DNA of 11,080 bases from JAHEFT01 sp964443145 (GTDB lineage: Bacteria; Pseudomonadota; Gammaproteobacteria; Xanthomonadales; SZUA-36). The stretch spans positions 1 to 11,080 of the forward strand of contig CAYUBS010000099.1 in assembly GCA_964443145.1 (NCBI GenBank), read 5' to 3'. The notes beneath the pieces are model-generated. The model was not told the DNA's origin. It saw only the letters and a program-made list of their open reading frames with translations, and did not search any database. A program made the position numbers and the translations under genes. Below are positions 1 to 6,401 of this stretch, one piece after another; position 1 is the stretch's first letter, and each line of letters opens with the position of its first letter.

Positions 1-373
1 CAAGGCATGACTGTTCAAGCTGCTCGAGGAAACCAAAACCATCTTCCCGGTCCAGCCGCTGCAACAGCAGGTGGATGACGCCGTCACAACCCAGGCCCAG
101 GCTCCACACCAGGTCTTCATCCGCGTGCATGTCATAGGTAACAAACGCAGGCTCCCCGCTATCAAAAACCTTCGCGGCATGATGCACAAGATCCCCTTCC
201 AGACAGCCCCCGGAAATCATGCCCTCGAACGCAGCATCCGCGCTGACCAGCATCATCGCGCCGGGCTTGCGGTAAGTTGACCCCTCGGTCGCAATGATCG
301 TCGCAAGCACCAGCGATTTTTCGCCACGGTGTTTGCGGTAAAATTCCAGTAATGCAGGAATACCAAGATGCAC
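1..373 (-). CDS. XdhC/CoxI-family protein, 5' part (C-terminus beyond window)
   Basis: The minus strand is open from base 373 to the window edge, giving 124 residues of the N-terminal XdhC/CoxI domain. Family hallmarks are visible: an LATIIATEGSTYRKPGAMM segment (about residues 23-41), ISGGCLEGDLV (about 53-63) and SLGLGCDGVI (about 91-100). Proteins of this family help mature molybdenum hydroxylases such as xanthine dehydrogenase by binding molybdenum cofactor and promoting its sulfuration or insertion. The usual C-terminal Rossmann-like domain would lie to the left and cannot be checked. The start is inferred to be GTG at 373-371, because no in-frame ATG precedes the conserved block and the family normally begins about 20 residues before it. 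The gene is divergent from the decarboxylase, only 36 bp away. No hydroxylase subunit is visible here, so the partner enzyme is unknown. Family assignment is secure; the exact start is not. Confidence 0.88.
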   Translation of the reverse strand, partial: MHLGIPALLEFYRKHRGEKSLVLATIIATEGSTYRKPGAMMLVSADAAFEGMISGGCLEGDLVHHAAKVFDSGEPAFVTYDMHADEDLVWSLGLGCDGVIHLLLQRLDREDGFGFLEQLEQSCL

Positions 374-403
374 GTTATGATCCGTTCTCAGAAAAGGAAA
401 TAA
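368..403 (+). other. Possible 11-codon leader ORF before the decarboxylase
   Basis: An ATG at 368 opens an 11-codon frame (MHVMIRSQKRK) ending in TAA at 401-403, 6 bp before the decarboxylase GTG. An AGGAA at 356-360 sits 7 bp upstream, a good Shine-Dalgarno position. The decarboxylase's own AAGGA (394-398) lies in its last codons, so ribosomes on the leader could affect access to it. It lies antisense to the first codons of the xdhC-like gene. It is in the same frame as the decarboxylase but separated from it by the stop. It may be chance; conservation was not tested. Confidence 0.2.
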
Positions 404-409
404 TAACCC
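374..409. promoter_or_regulatory. Divergent 36-bp gap between xdhC-like gene and decarboxylase
   Basis: This short AT-leaning gap separates two divergent start codons. It holds the purine-rich AAAAGGAAA (392-400) that probably serves as ribosome binding site for the decarboxylase GTG at 410, with spacing of about 11 bases. It is too short for two complete non-overlapping promoters, so promoter elements for at least one gene must lie inside the opposite coding region. I could not place convincing -35/-10 boxes. Confidence 0.4.
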
Positions 410-1888
410 GTGGACGATAATAAACACTACGAAACTCTGGACCCTGAGAACTGGGACGAGATGCGCGAACTGGCACACCGGATGGTGGATGACGCGCTGG
501 ACTATATCCAGAGTGCGGGGGACCGGCCCGTGTGGACCGCAGTTCCGGATGATGTCGCTGAGCAACTGAAACAAGCAGCACCGACCGCTTCATCCTCCCC
601 GGCTGAGGTGTACGAGGAATTCCAGTCCCAGATCCTGCCCTACAATTTGCATACCAACCACCCGCGATTCTGGGCCTGGTACATGGGCAGTGGAACCGTG
701 ATGGGCGCCATGGGGGACTTCCTGGCGGCCGTGCTCAACCCCAATGTGGGCGGCATCAATCATGTCGCACCCCGTGTCGAACAGCAGGTGATCAGCTGGA
801 TCGTCGACATGATGGCTTTTCCAAAAAGCGCCAGCGGGCTCCTGACCAGCGGAGCTTCAATGGCAAATTTCACCGCACTCACTGTTGCCCGGAACAGTAA
901 CTGTGGGTTTGATGTCCGGCGCGAAGGCGTGCAGGCGGCTCCGGGACCACTCACTGCCTATGCGTCAACAGAAATACACAGCTGCAACAAGAAGGCCATC
1001 GAGACCCTGGGGCTGGGCTCGGACGGCCTGCGCACCGTCGCAGTGAACGAGGACTACACCCTTGATCTTGAAGCCCTGGCGCTGCAGGTCAGAGAGGATC
1101 GCGCAAACGGCATGATTCCTTTCTGTGTCATCGCCACGGCTGGCACCATCAACACGGGTGCGATCGACGATATGAATGCCATCGCAGATTTCTGTGTTAG
1201 CGAAGGCCTGTGGTTTCACGTTGACGGGGCCATCGGGGCCGTTGCCATGCTGGCTGATAATGTCCGCCCGCAACTGGCTGGTATCGAGCGGGCAGATTCC
1301 ATCGCCCTGGACCTGCACAAGTGGATGCACATTCCCTTCGAAGCCGGTTGTGTTCTGGTTCGTGATGCGTCGGCCCACCGTGATTCATTTGCCCTGACTA
1401 CCGAATACCTTCAGCGGGACGAAGACGGTGGTGGCATGGCCTCGGGAAGCCACTGGTTCAGCGATTACGGGCTGCAGTTAACGCGCCAGTTCCGGGCGTT
1501 AAAGGTCTGGATGTCCATCAAGGAACATGGACTGGATCGCTTTGGACGGATGATGGCCCGAAATGTCGAACAGGCGCACTACCTCGGCAAGCTGGTGGAA
1601 ACCCGGGCCGAGCTAGAGCTGACAGCGCCGATTGGCCTGGATATCGTGTGCTTCCGTTACAACCCCGGCGGACTGGACCAGCAAGCGCTGAACTCATTGA
1701 ACCGGAAACTACTGGTCCTGTTGCAGGAAGGCGGTGTGGCGGCTCCCTCCTACACCACCTTGCAGGGCGACTACTGCCTGCGCGCGGCAATTTCCAACCA
1801 CCGCAGCCGCTTTGAAGACTTCGACCTGATGGTGGATGAGGTGATTCGGATCGGCGGGGAACTTGCCCGGGCTATAGCAACCAGATAA
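410..1888 (+). CDS. PLP-dependent group II amino acid decarboxylase
   Basis: A 492-residue cytosolic enzyme of the pyridoxal-dependent decarboxylase family (Pfam PF00282 type: aromatic amino acid, glutamate, tyrosine and related decarboxylases). It is expected to remove the alpha-carboxyl group of an amino acid to give an amine. Visible hallmarks are the cofactor-stacking histidine H190 (TEIHSCNKKA), the TAGTINTGAIDD loop (about 244-255), H270-V-D272-GA, where the aspartate contacts the pyridine nitrogen, and D301-L-H-K304-W, where K304 is the Schiff-base lysine. Full length is normal for the family. GTG at 410 is chosen because an in-frame TAA at 401-403 blocks earlier starts and AAGGA lies upstream. 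The substrate cannot be told from motifs. No amino-acid/amine antiporter is adjacent, so an acid-resistance role has no support from context. Its 3' end overlaps the converging PLD gene by 17 bp. Confidence 0.93.
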   Translation: MDDNKHYETLDPENWDEMRELAHRMVDDALDYIQSAGDRPVWTAVPDDVAEQLKQAAPTASSSPAEVYEEFQSQILPYNLHTNHPRFWAWYMGSGTVMGAMGDFLAAVLNPNVGGINHVAPRVEQQVISWIVDMMAFPKSASGLLTSGASMANFTALTVARNSNCGFDVRREGVQAAPGPLTAYASTEIHSCNKKAIETLGLGSDGLRTVAVNEDYTLDLEALALQVREDRANGMIPFCVIATAGTINTGAIDDMNAIADFCVSEGLWFHVDGAIGAVAMLADNVRPQLAGIERADSIALDLHKWMHIPFEAGCVLVRDASAHRDSFALTTEYLQRDEDGGGMASGSHWFSDYGLQLTRQFRALKVWMSIKEHGLDRFGRMMARNVEQAHYLGKLVETRAELELTAPIGLDIVCFRYNPGGLDQQALNSLNRKLLVLLQEGGVAAPSYTTLQGDYCLRAAISNHRSRFEDFDLMVDEVIRIGGELARAIATR

Positions 1889-3719
1889 TCCCTGTATTCC
1901 TGAACAGCTTGTACCACTTGCGCTGGCTCTTGGTGGAACGGCCCTTGGTTCCCTTCAGACCCATGACCGCTTTGCGCATCTGCAGCCACTCAGCCGAGCC
2001 CCACAGGTATGAACCCTCAATCAGCTGGTCAAAGCTGGCATGGACATCTGCCGCCAGCCCGGGATCGACGAAGAAGAACCCCATTTCATTGTTGTACAGG
2101 CGGGAGCGGTAATCGAAGTTGGTTGTCCCGATAAATCCGAAGTCTTCAGAAAGAAAGTACTTGGCGTGCAATTTTCCATACTGCCGGTCGCCCTGGCCCA
2201 ACTTCACGGAATCCAGTCGCCCGGTCTCATAAATTTTTAGCTGCGGATTATTTACCAGCTCCAGCCACAACTCACTGCTGACCAACTCCGCACTCATCTC
2301 GTCTGCACCCTTCAGGCCCAGCCATTGCTCCCTGACGTCGGGTGGTAGCAACAAGCGCGGTGCGGTCTCCATATCGATCACCGATTGCGCCGGAAAATTA
2401 TCGGAAGTCAAAACCGAGTTAGTGATGATTTCCAGCGTTGCACCCGGGTGGTCAGCCAGCCATTGCCGAAAGTTTTCGGCTTCATCATTGACCATCTTTC
2501 CCGCGCTGTTTTTGTACTCGGCAAGAAACAGGTAGGGAGAAACGATCCTGATGGAACGCGCATCGGGAGACTCGTCAGCCACCTGTGCGAGTATCGTCAT
2601 GATCGAATTTGGATTGCGCTCCTGGTTACGCTTGACCTCGGTGACGACCTGGGTGTCGGTTAGATTACCCATCTCGTGGGCCAACCGGACGCGGGAGTCG
2701 TGGAATCCCGAATTCATGTAGTCCTGCATTTTTTCCTGTGCCGGCCTGAAGTAGGCAAAACCCTTGAGCTTCTCCAGGGCATTTTGAGAGGTATAGCGCT
2801 GTTTAGAATACTGAACGTTGTTACTTTCCGACCTGACCGGCTTGATCCGCTTGTTCGACTTCAACAGAAACAGCAAAGTTGAATAGATCTCGCTGACCTC
2901 ACCCACTGTCACATCTTCTTCGTGCTCATTGCTGGAAGAACGTAGCAGGATCTCAGCATCCCGAAACGGATCGGGATCGGGGCTGCCATCGCTTTGAATT
3001 CCGTAATAGTCTTCCGAAATATTGCGGCCACCTGTAATCACTGCGGCTTTACTTTCAAAACTCCCATCTTTCACCAGCAATTTATCGTGGGACCGGCGAT
3101 TGGGGTTACCGGCTTTGGTCAAAGCATTAAAGACCACTACCTGCACACGGGCCTTCCTGGTGGTCAGCTGGCCCTCATCGTTACGCATGAAACCCGCATT
3201 GTCCGCACAGGTCTCCAGAGCTCTGAGGCCCACGTGGGAGCCACCGCTGATGGAACCTACCGAGTCGATCGTCACGCGGACATCCACACCGCGTCGGACG
3301 GCATTACACAGCGCGCCCAGCATTGCATGGCCGACCAGGTCAGTTTTGAAAATGTAATAGGTGAAATCGATCGTGTGCTCAGCGTTTTCGATCATCCATA
3401 GCTTCACCGCCAGTGACGTGAGCGCAGCCTCGTTTGTTGGCCCAAGGAATTTCGTCCGCGCATGCTGTACCGGGATAGCCGCCTTCTTACCCAGTTCAAT
3501 CAGGTCTTCCCCTGTGTCCTTTTCCGGCATCCAGGTTCTGTCTGCATACAGATCATTAATCTGCGGATCGTCTATTGCACCCAGAGGGGGACAGTCCGGT
3601 AGCTTCTGGGTGCCTGCCGGGCACGAATGCCCGGACGGTGTCGTCACGCAGGATGCCGTCAATAGTACAAAAACCAGTAACAAGCCTGTCCGGGCAAATC
3701 GTAAACTGCAACTCATCAT
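1872..3719 (-). CDS. Phospholipase D / cardiolipin synthase-like lipoprotein
   Basis: A 615-residue protein with two HKD catalytic motifs of the PLD superfamily: H211-D-K213-x4-D218, followed by GGRNIS at 230-235, and H518-A-K520-x4-E525, followed by IGTTNFDYRSR. The family transfers or hydrolyses phosphatidyl groups through a phosphohistidine intermediate. The overall look is closest to ClsC/YmdC-type cardiolipin synthases, though longer (E. coli ClsC is about 473 residues). A hydrophobic N-terminus ends in a lipobox (LLTASC, C24), so it should be an exported lipoprotein. C33 and C43 just after the lipid site could form a disulfide. The second motif has Glu where Asp is usual, with Asp next to it at 526. 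It is the last gene of the barrel/EEP/PLD operon. Its ATG overlaps the EEP stop (ATGA, 3716-3719), and GGAG lies about 9 bases upstream. Superfamily and lipoprotein calls are strong; cardiolipin synthesis versus phospholipid or nucleic-acid hydrolysis is undecided. Confidence 0.9.
   Translation of the reverse strand: MMSCSLRFARTGLLLVFVLLTASCVTTPSGHSCPAGTQKLPDCPPLGAIDDPQINDLYADRTWMPEKDTGEDLIELGKKAAIPVQHARTKFLGPTNEAALTSLAVKLWMIENAEHTIDFTYYIFKTDLVGHAMLGALCNAVRRGVDVRVTIDSVGSISGGSHVGLRALETCADNAGFMRNDEGQLTTRKARVQVVVFNALTKAGNPNRRSHDKLLVKDGSFESKAAVITGGRNISEDYYGIQSDGSPDPDPFRDAEILLRSSSNEHEEDVTVGEVSEIYSTLLFLLKSNKRIKPVRSESNNVQYSKQRYTSQNALEKLKGFAYFRPAQEKMQDYMNSGFHDSRVRLAHEMGNLTDTQVVTEVKRNQERNPNSIMTILAQVADESPDARSIRIVSPYLFLAEYKNSAGKMVNDEAENFRQWLADHPGATLEIITNSVLTSDNFPAQSVIDMETAPRLLLPPDVREQWLGLKGADEMSAELVSSELWLELVNNPQLKIYETGRLDSVKLGQGDRQYGKLHAKYFLSEDFGFIGTTNFDYRSRLYNNEMGFFFVDPGLAADVHASFDQLIEGSYLWGSAEWLQMRKAVMGLKGTKGRSTKSQRKWYKLFRNTGIIWLL
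3617..3634 (-). other. Intragenic hairpin with UUCG loop in PLD gene mRNA
   Basis: A perfect 7-bp inverted repeat (CCGGGCA / TGCCCGG) flanks a 4-base loop that reads TTCG on the coding (minus) strand. It lies about 86-103 nt into the PLD lipoprotein coding region, over the codons around C33. Five of the seven pairs are G-C and UUCG is a known stabilising tetraloop, although the closing pair here is A-U instead of the optimal C-G. No U-tract follows, so it is not an intrinsic terminator. It could pause ribosomes or affect mRNA stability, or simply reflect codon choice. Confidence 0.4.
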
Positions 3720-4600
3720 GGGGAATCACTCCAGGTTAGCTCGGCCGCAACGGCATAATGGTCTGAGACGACATCCGGAAATACCGCATAGTTGCTGAAA
3801 GACAGCTCTTCCGAAATCAGAATCCAGTCCAGCCTGGCGCCCTTGTCTCCATAGGTCGACAGCCCTTCAGCATGCGGGTCGAATACCGACAGGTTCAACA
3901 ATTCCGCGAGGTATTTCAGCGAAGAATCCTCGGTTTGCCAGTCGGTATTGAAATCACCCATCACGACCATCGGCCCTTCGATTGCAGAAAGCAGGCGATA
4001 CATTTCATCAATTTGAGAGCGGCGTACAGAACGCCTGGAGAAATCCAGATGTACTGACACGAACTTTACGCTTAAAGGTTCTTCCAGCACGCCGGATGGG
4101 TTCCAGTCCAGGGCCACCACTGAAAAGCCCTTGGTCGTTGTTGGTTTCGATGGTTTGAAACTGTGGGCGAAACTTCCCTGGAATGGATACGTCGACAGCA
4201 ACGCCGTACCAAAATCATAAATGCGGTTGCTGGCATGCACGCCAAGAAATGAACAGTCATAGCTGCTGTTTTCAGACAAAAACTCTACGTGGTTAAACTT
4301 GCCGCTCCAGGACGACGCCGCATCGGCTTCCTGCAATGCAATGACATCGGCTTCAGCCTTGTCCAGCAAATGCCCAAGCTCTACCAGGTTGGACCGGATA
4401 GTCTCCCCACTCAACAGCATTTGATTCCTGCCGTCTTTACGGCCATGGGCAACGTTCAGCGTGACCACCCTGAGATAGTCATTCTCCAGCACCACTGGCG
4501 TGCGGTCCGCGCAATCTGCGGCCAAAGCGCTGGAGATCGTCATCCAGCACAAAAGCAGCATTACGCTAATACTGGAAATCCTTGCAGGAGAGTGCAGCAT
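3716..4600 (-). CDS. Exported endonuclease/exonuclease/phosphatase-family hydrolase
   Basis: A 294-residue metal-dependent phosphodiesterase-fold protein (EEP superfamily: DNase I, APE1, sphingomyelinases, inositol phosphatases). The conserved active-site set is complete: N49 (TLNVAHG), E91 (ALQEAD), H184 (SVHLDF), D216 and N218 (MGDFNTD), D258 (RLDWI), and D280-H281 (SDHYAVAAEL). A signal peptide ends near SSALA|AD (cleavage after about A27), so the enzyme should act in the periplasm or outside; C30 and C116 might pair. The ATG at 4600 overlaps the barrel gene's stop by 1 bp (TGATG) and the 3' end overlaps the PLD gene by 4 bp, which suggests translational coupling. EEP followed by PLD matches E. 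coli ybhP-clsB, though YbhP is not known to me as a secreted protein. The substrate (phospholipid headgroup, nucleic acid or sugar phosphate) cannot be read from the sequence. Confidence 0.9.
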   Translation of the reverse strand: MLHSPARISSISVMLLLCWMTISSALAADCADRTPVVLENDYLRVVTLNVAHGRKDGRNQMLLSGETIRSNLVELGHLLDKAEADVIALQEADAASSWSGKFNHVEFLSENSSYDCSFLGVHASNRIYDFGTALLSTYPFQGSFAHSFKPSKPTTTKGFSVVALDWNPSGVLEEPLSVKFVSVHLDFSRRSVRRSQIDEMYRLLSAIEGPMVVMGDFNTDWQTEDSSLKYLAELLNLSVFDPHAEGLSTYGDKGARLDWILISEELSFSNYAVFPDVVSDHYAVAAELTWSDSP

Positions 4601-5463
4601 CAGTCTGTAAACGGCGAGCGCAGGTTGAGGGATATGGCCCTGTATGCGCCATTTGAGCTGCGTTTATAAGAAAGCCCTATGTGCTCAAATTTCATAAACC
4701 ATATCTTCATCGGCTTTTTGCCAATTCCAAGCGCCAGCCCGATTTCCCATTGGTCCTGGATAGATTCCACGCGGTCCTCGTCAAACTCGAAGTTGATCTT
4801 ATCGTACAGATAATTGTAAGTGACATGCCAATTCAACCACGCCTGATCACCACCCAGCTGCAACCCACCCAGTGAATGGGCAAACTCCAGCCCCCCCATC
4901 AAGGAACCGTAACGCCCGCGTTCTTCACGTTCGGGTTTATACCCGGCATAGTAGACTGCATTGATCAGCGACCAGTTGTGCCTGTCACCCTCGCCCAGCA
5001 GGTAACGACTCTTCAACCCGCCGTACCAGATCCCCGCCCACTTATCCGTGTCTTTCTCATACCCACCCCCGATATGCGCATAGGGCCGCAGCGCCCATCT
5101 GTCATTCACCGGTATTTCAACCTGCACACCCGGGGTAAAACTGATGGTGCCGAAATTTTCCGGGTCAATGATGTCAGGAACATCGTCGAATCTGTGCAGG
5201 CCAAAAGACAATGGATACTGAATTTCAATGCCCAGAATACGTTTACCATCTGAATCGAAACCGGACTTGCGGATCGTCTGCCTGGGCGGAATGCGAAACA
5301 CGAACACCGAACGGTTATTATCGACCTGGTACCAACCCGTGCCAAAGAACGCCCCCATGGCCCAATGCACCTGGCGAGCCGGCTCATCTGCCAGCGCTTC
5401 GGCCTGCGCCTTTAGCGTTGACGGGATGATGATTGAAAGCAGGACCAGCAGCAAAATACGCAT
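4600..5463 (-). CDS. Probable outer-membrane beta-barrel protein, family not recognised
   Basis: A protein of about 287 residues with an N-terminal signal peptide (MRILLLVLLSIIIP, then Ala-rich with a likely cleavage near KAQA). The mature part is rich in alternating aromatic and glycine residues, such as PYAHIGGGYEKD, WAGIWYGG, LINAVYYAGY, WLNWHVTYNYLYD and FEHIGLSYKRSSNGAYRAI. This pattern fits amphipathic strands of an outer-membrane barrel. The C-terminus (LNLRSPFTD) lacks the classical terminal Phe/Trp, but F sits two residues before the last. The frame extends upstream to a GTG at 5514, but ATG at 5463 is preferred because it begins directly with the signal peptide and has GAAGAA upstream. 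It is the first gene of the operon with the EEP and PLD genes, so it may anchor, sense or export for them. I cannot name a family; solitary autotransporter-like barrels and PagL-like proteins were considered, and no PagL H-x-S-N signature is seen. Confidence 0.75.
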   Translation of the reverse strand: MRILLLVLLSIIIPSTLKAQAEALADEPARQVHWAMGAFFGTGWYQVDNNRSVFVFRIPPRQTIRKSGFDSDGKRILGIEIQYPLSFGLHRFDDVPDIIDPENFGTISFTPGVQVEIPVNDRWALRPYAHIGGGYEKDTDKWAGIWYGGLKSRYLLGEGDRHNWSLINAVYYAGYKPEREERGRYGSLMGGLEFAHSLGGLQLGGDQAWLNWHVTYNYLYDKINFEFDEDRVESIQDQWEIGLALGIGKKPMKIWFMKFEHIGLSYKRSSNGAYRAISLNLRSPFTD

Positions 5464-5500
5464 AGATTTCTTCGGAATAATTCGTGCCTGATACGAGTTA

Positions 5501-5529
5501 GTGAAAGAGTACACGATGGCACGTAAAAT
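5501..5529 (+). promoter_or_regulatory. Candidate sigma-70 promoter for the MOSC gene
   Basis: In the 104-bp divergent gap, GTGAAA (5501-5506, 4/6 to TTGACA) and TAAAAT (5524-5529, 5/6 to TATAAT) are separated by 17 bp, the ideal spacing. Transcription would begin near 5536, leaving a leader of about 32 nt before the ATG at 5568. The region must also carry the leftward promoter for the barrel/EEP/PLD operon, which I could not place. Assigned by eye only. Confidence 0.4.
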
Positions 5530-5567
5530 GTACCGCTTCCAGCCAGGGGAATGATTTTCATCAAGCC

Positions 5568-6401
5568 ATGAGCATAGAAATAACAGGACTGACCATCTAT
5601 CCCGTCAAATCGATGAAGGGCATCGCACTGGAGCGCTCTACCCTGACTGGACAAGGGCTGCTATACGATCGCCACTGGATGGTGGTCACGGCCAGTGGGC
5701 GCTTCATCACACAGCGCAACCTGGCCCGCATGGCGCTGGTGCATACGGAACTGGCTGACGGGGGTGTAACGCTCTCGTTGCAGGGACACGGTTCCATCAC
5801 GATCCCCGCCAATGGTTCAGGTGGTGAGGAAATCCGGACGAAAGTCTGGGGCGACGTCTGCGAAACCATCGATGAGGGGCAGGAAGTCTCGCGCTGGTTA
5901 ACGGCTGCGCTGGAAAGTAAAACAGAGTTCCGTCTGGTACACATGGCCCCTGGCTTTGTCCGGCCACAAGGCAAACCCGAACACCTGGGTGAGGACACCC
6001 ATACCTATTTTGCAGATGCGGCCCCGTTTCTTATTGCCAATGAAAGCTCATTGAATGCTCTTAATCAGGAATTGAAGACACGCGGGGAAAGCCCGGTACC
6101 GATGGATCGTTTCCGCCCCAATATCGTGTTGCGGGGACTGCAGGCGTTCGCCGAACACACGACGCCCGCCATTCGGTCGGAAACTTACAGTTTCAAGTTC
6201 TGTCACCCTTGCGAGCGTTGTGTCATCACAACCATCAACCAGAACACCGCCGAGAAAAATCCCGACTGGCAACCCTTTAACACGCTGAAAGAAATCAACC
6301 CGGTACCCGGCAAAAAACCGGCGCCTGCGTTCGGGCAAAATGCGACGCTGCTGAATGGGGACCGGGCAACCGTTGCCGTTGGCGACCGCCTGGTACTTTA
6401 A
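5568..6401 (+). CDS. MOSC-domain protein (YcbX/mARC type, no ferredoxin domain)
   Basis: A 277-residue protein with the two-part MOSC architecture. The N-terminal beta-barrel domain shows IYPVKSMKG (10-18), DRHWMVV (34-40) and RFITQR (45-50). The C-terminal MOSC domain shows the FADAAPFLIAN block (148-158), DRFRPNIVL (180-188) and the cysteine cluster C212-HP-C215-ER-C218-VITT. In YcbX and eukaryotic mARC enzymes, a cysteine in this CxRC context ligates molybdenum cofactor, and the enzymes reduce N-hydroxylated compounds. E. coli YcbX (about 369 residues) carries a C-terminal 2Fe-2S domain; here the protein ends at the MOSC domain, so electrons would have to come from a separate protein. The ATG at 5568 lacks a well-placed Shine-Dalgarno, but no in-frame alternative lies just upstream. 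The stop codon interlocks with the converging pldA stop at TTAA (6398-6401). Confidence 0.88.
   Translation: MSIEITGLTIYPVKSMKGIALERSTLTGQGLLYDRHWMVVTASGRFITQRNLARMALVHTELADGGVTLSLQGHGSITIPANGSGGEEIRTKVWGDVCETIDEGQEVSRWLTAALESKTEFRLVHMAPGFVRPQGKPEHLGEDTHTYFADAAPFLIANESSLNALNQELKTRGESPVPMDRFRPNIVLRGLQAFAEHTTPAIRSETYSFKFCHPCERCVITTINQNTAEKNPDWQPFNTLKEINPVPGKKPAPAFGQNATLLNGDRATVAVGDRLVL

Noticed and set aside
965..1378. 137-codon minus-strand frame inside the decarboxylase
   Set aside because: It is fully covered by a strongly conserved enzyme on the other strand and has no domain or binding-site signal of its own.
2994..3401. 135-codon plus-strand frame opposite the PLD gene
   Set aside because: It is antisense to the first HKD motif region of the PLD protein and shows no coding features.
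5464..5514. Upstream extension of the barrel gene to a GTG at 5514
   Set aside because: The extra 17 residues place a polar stretch before the signal peptide, and no ribosome binding site precedes the GTG; ATG at 5463 fits better.
5551..5571. Six-codon frame (MIFIKP) whose stop overlaps the MOSC ATG
   Set aside because: The AGGGGA before it abuts the ATG with no spacing, so initiation there is unlikely.
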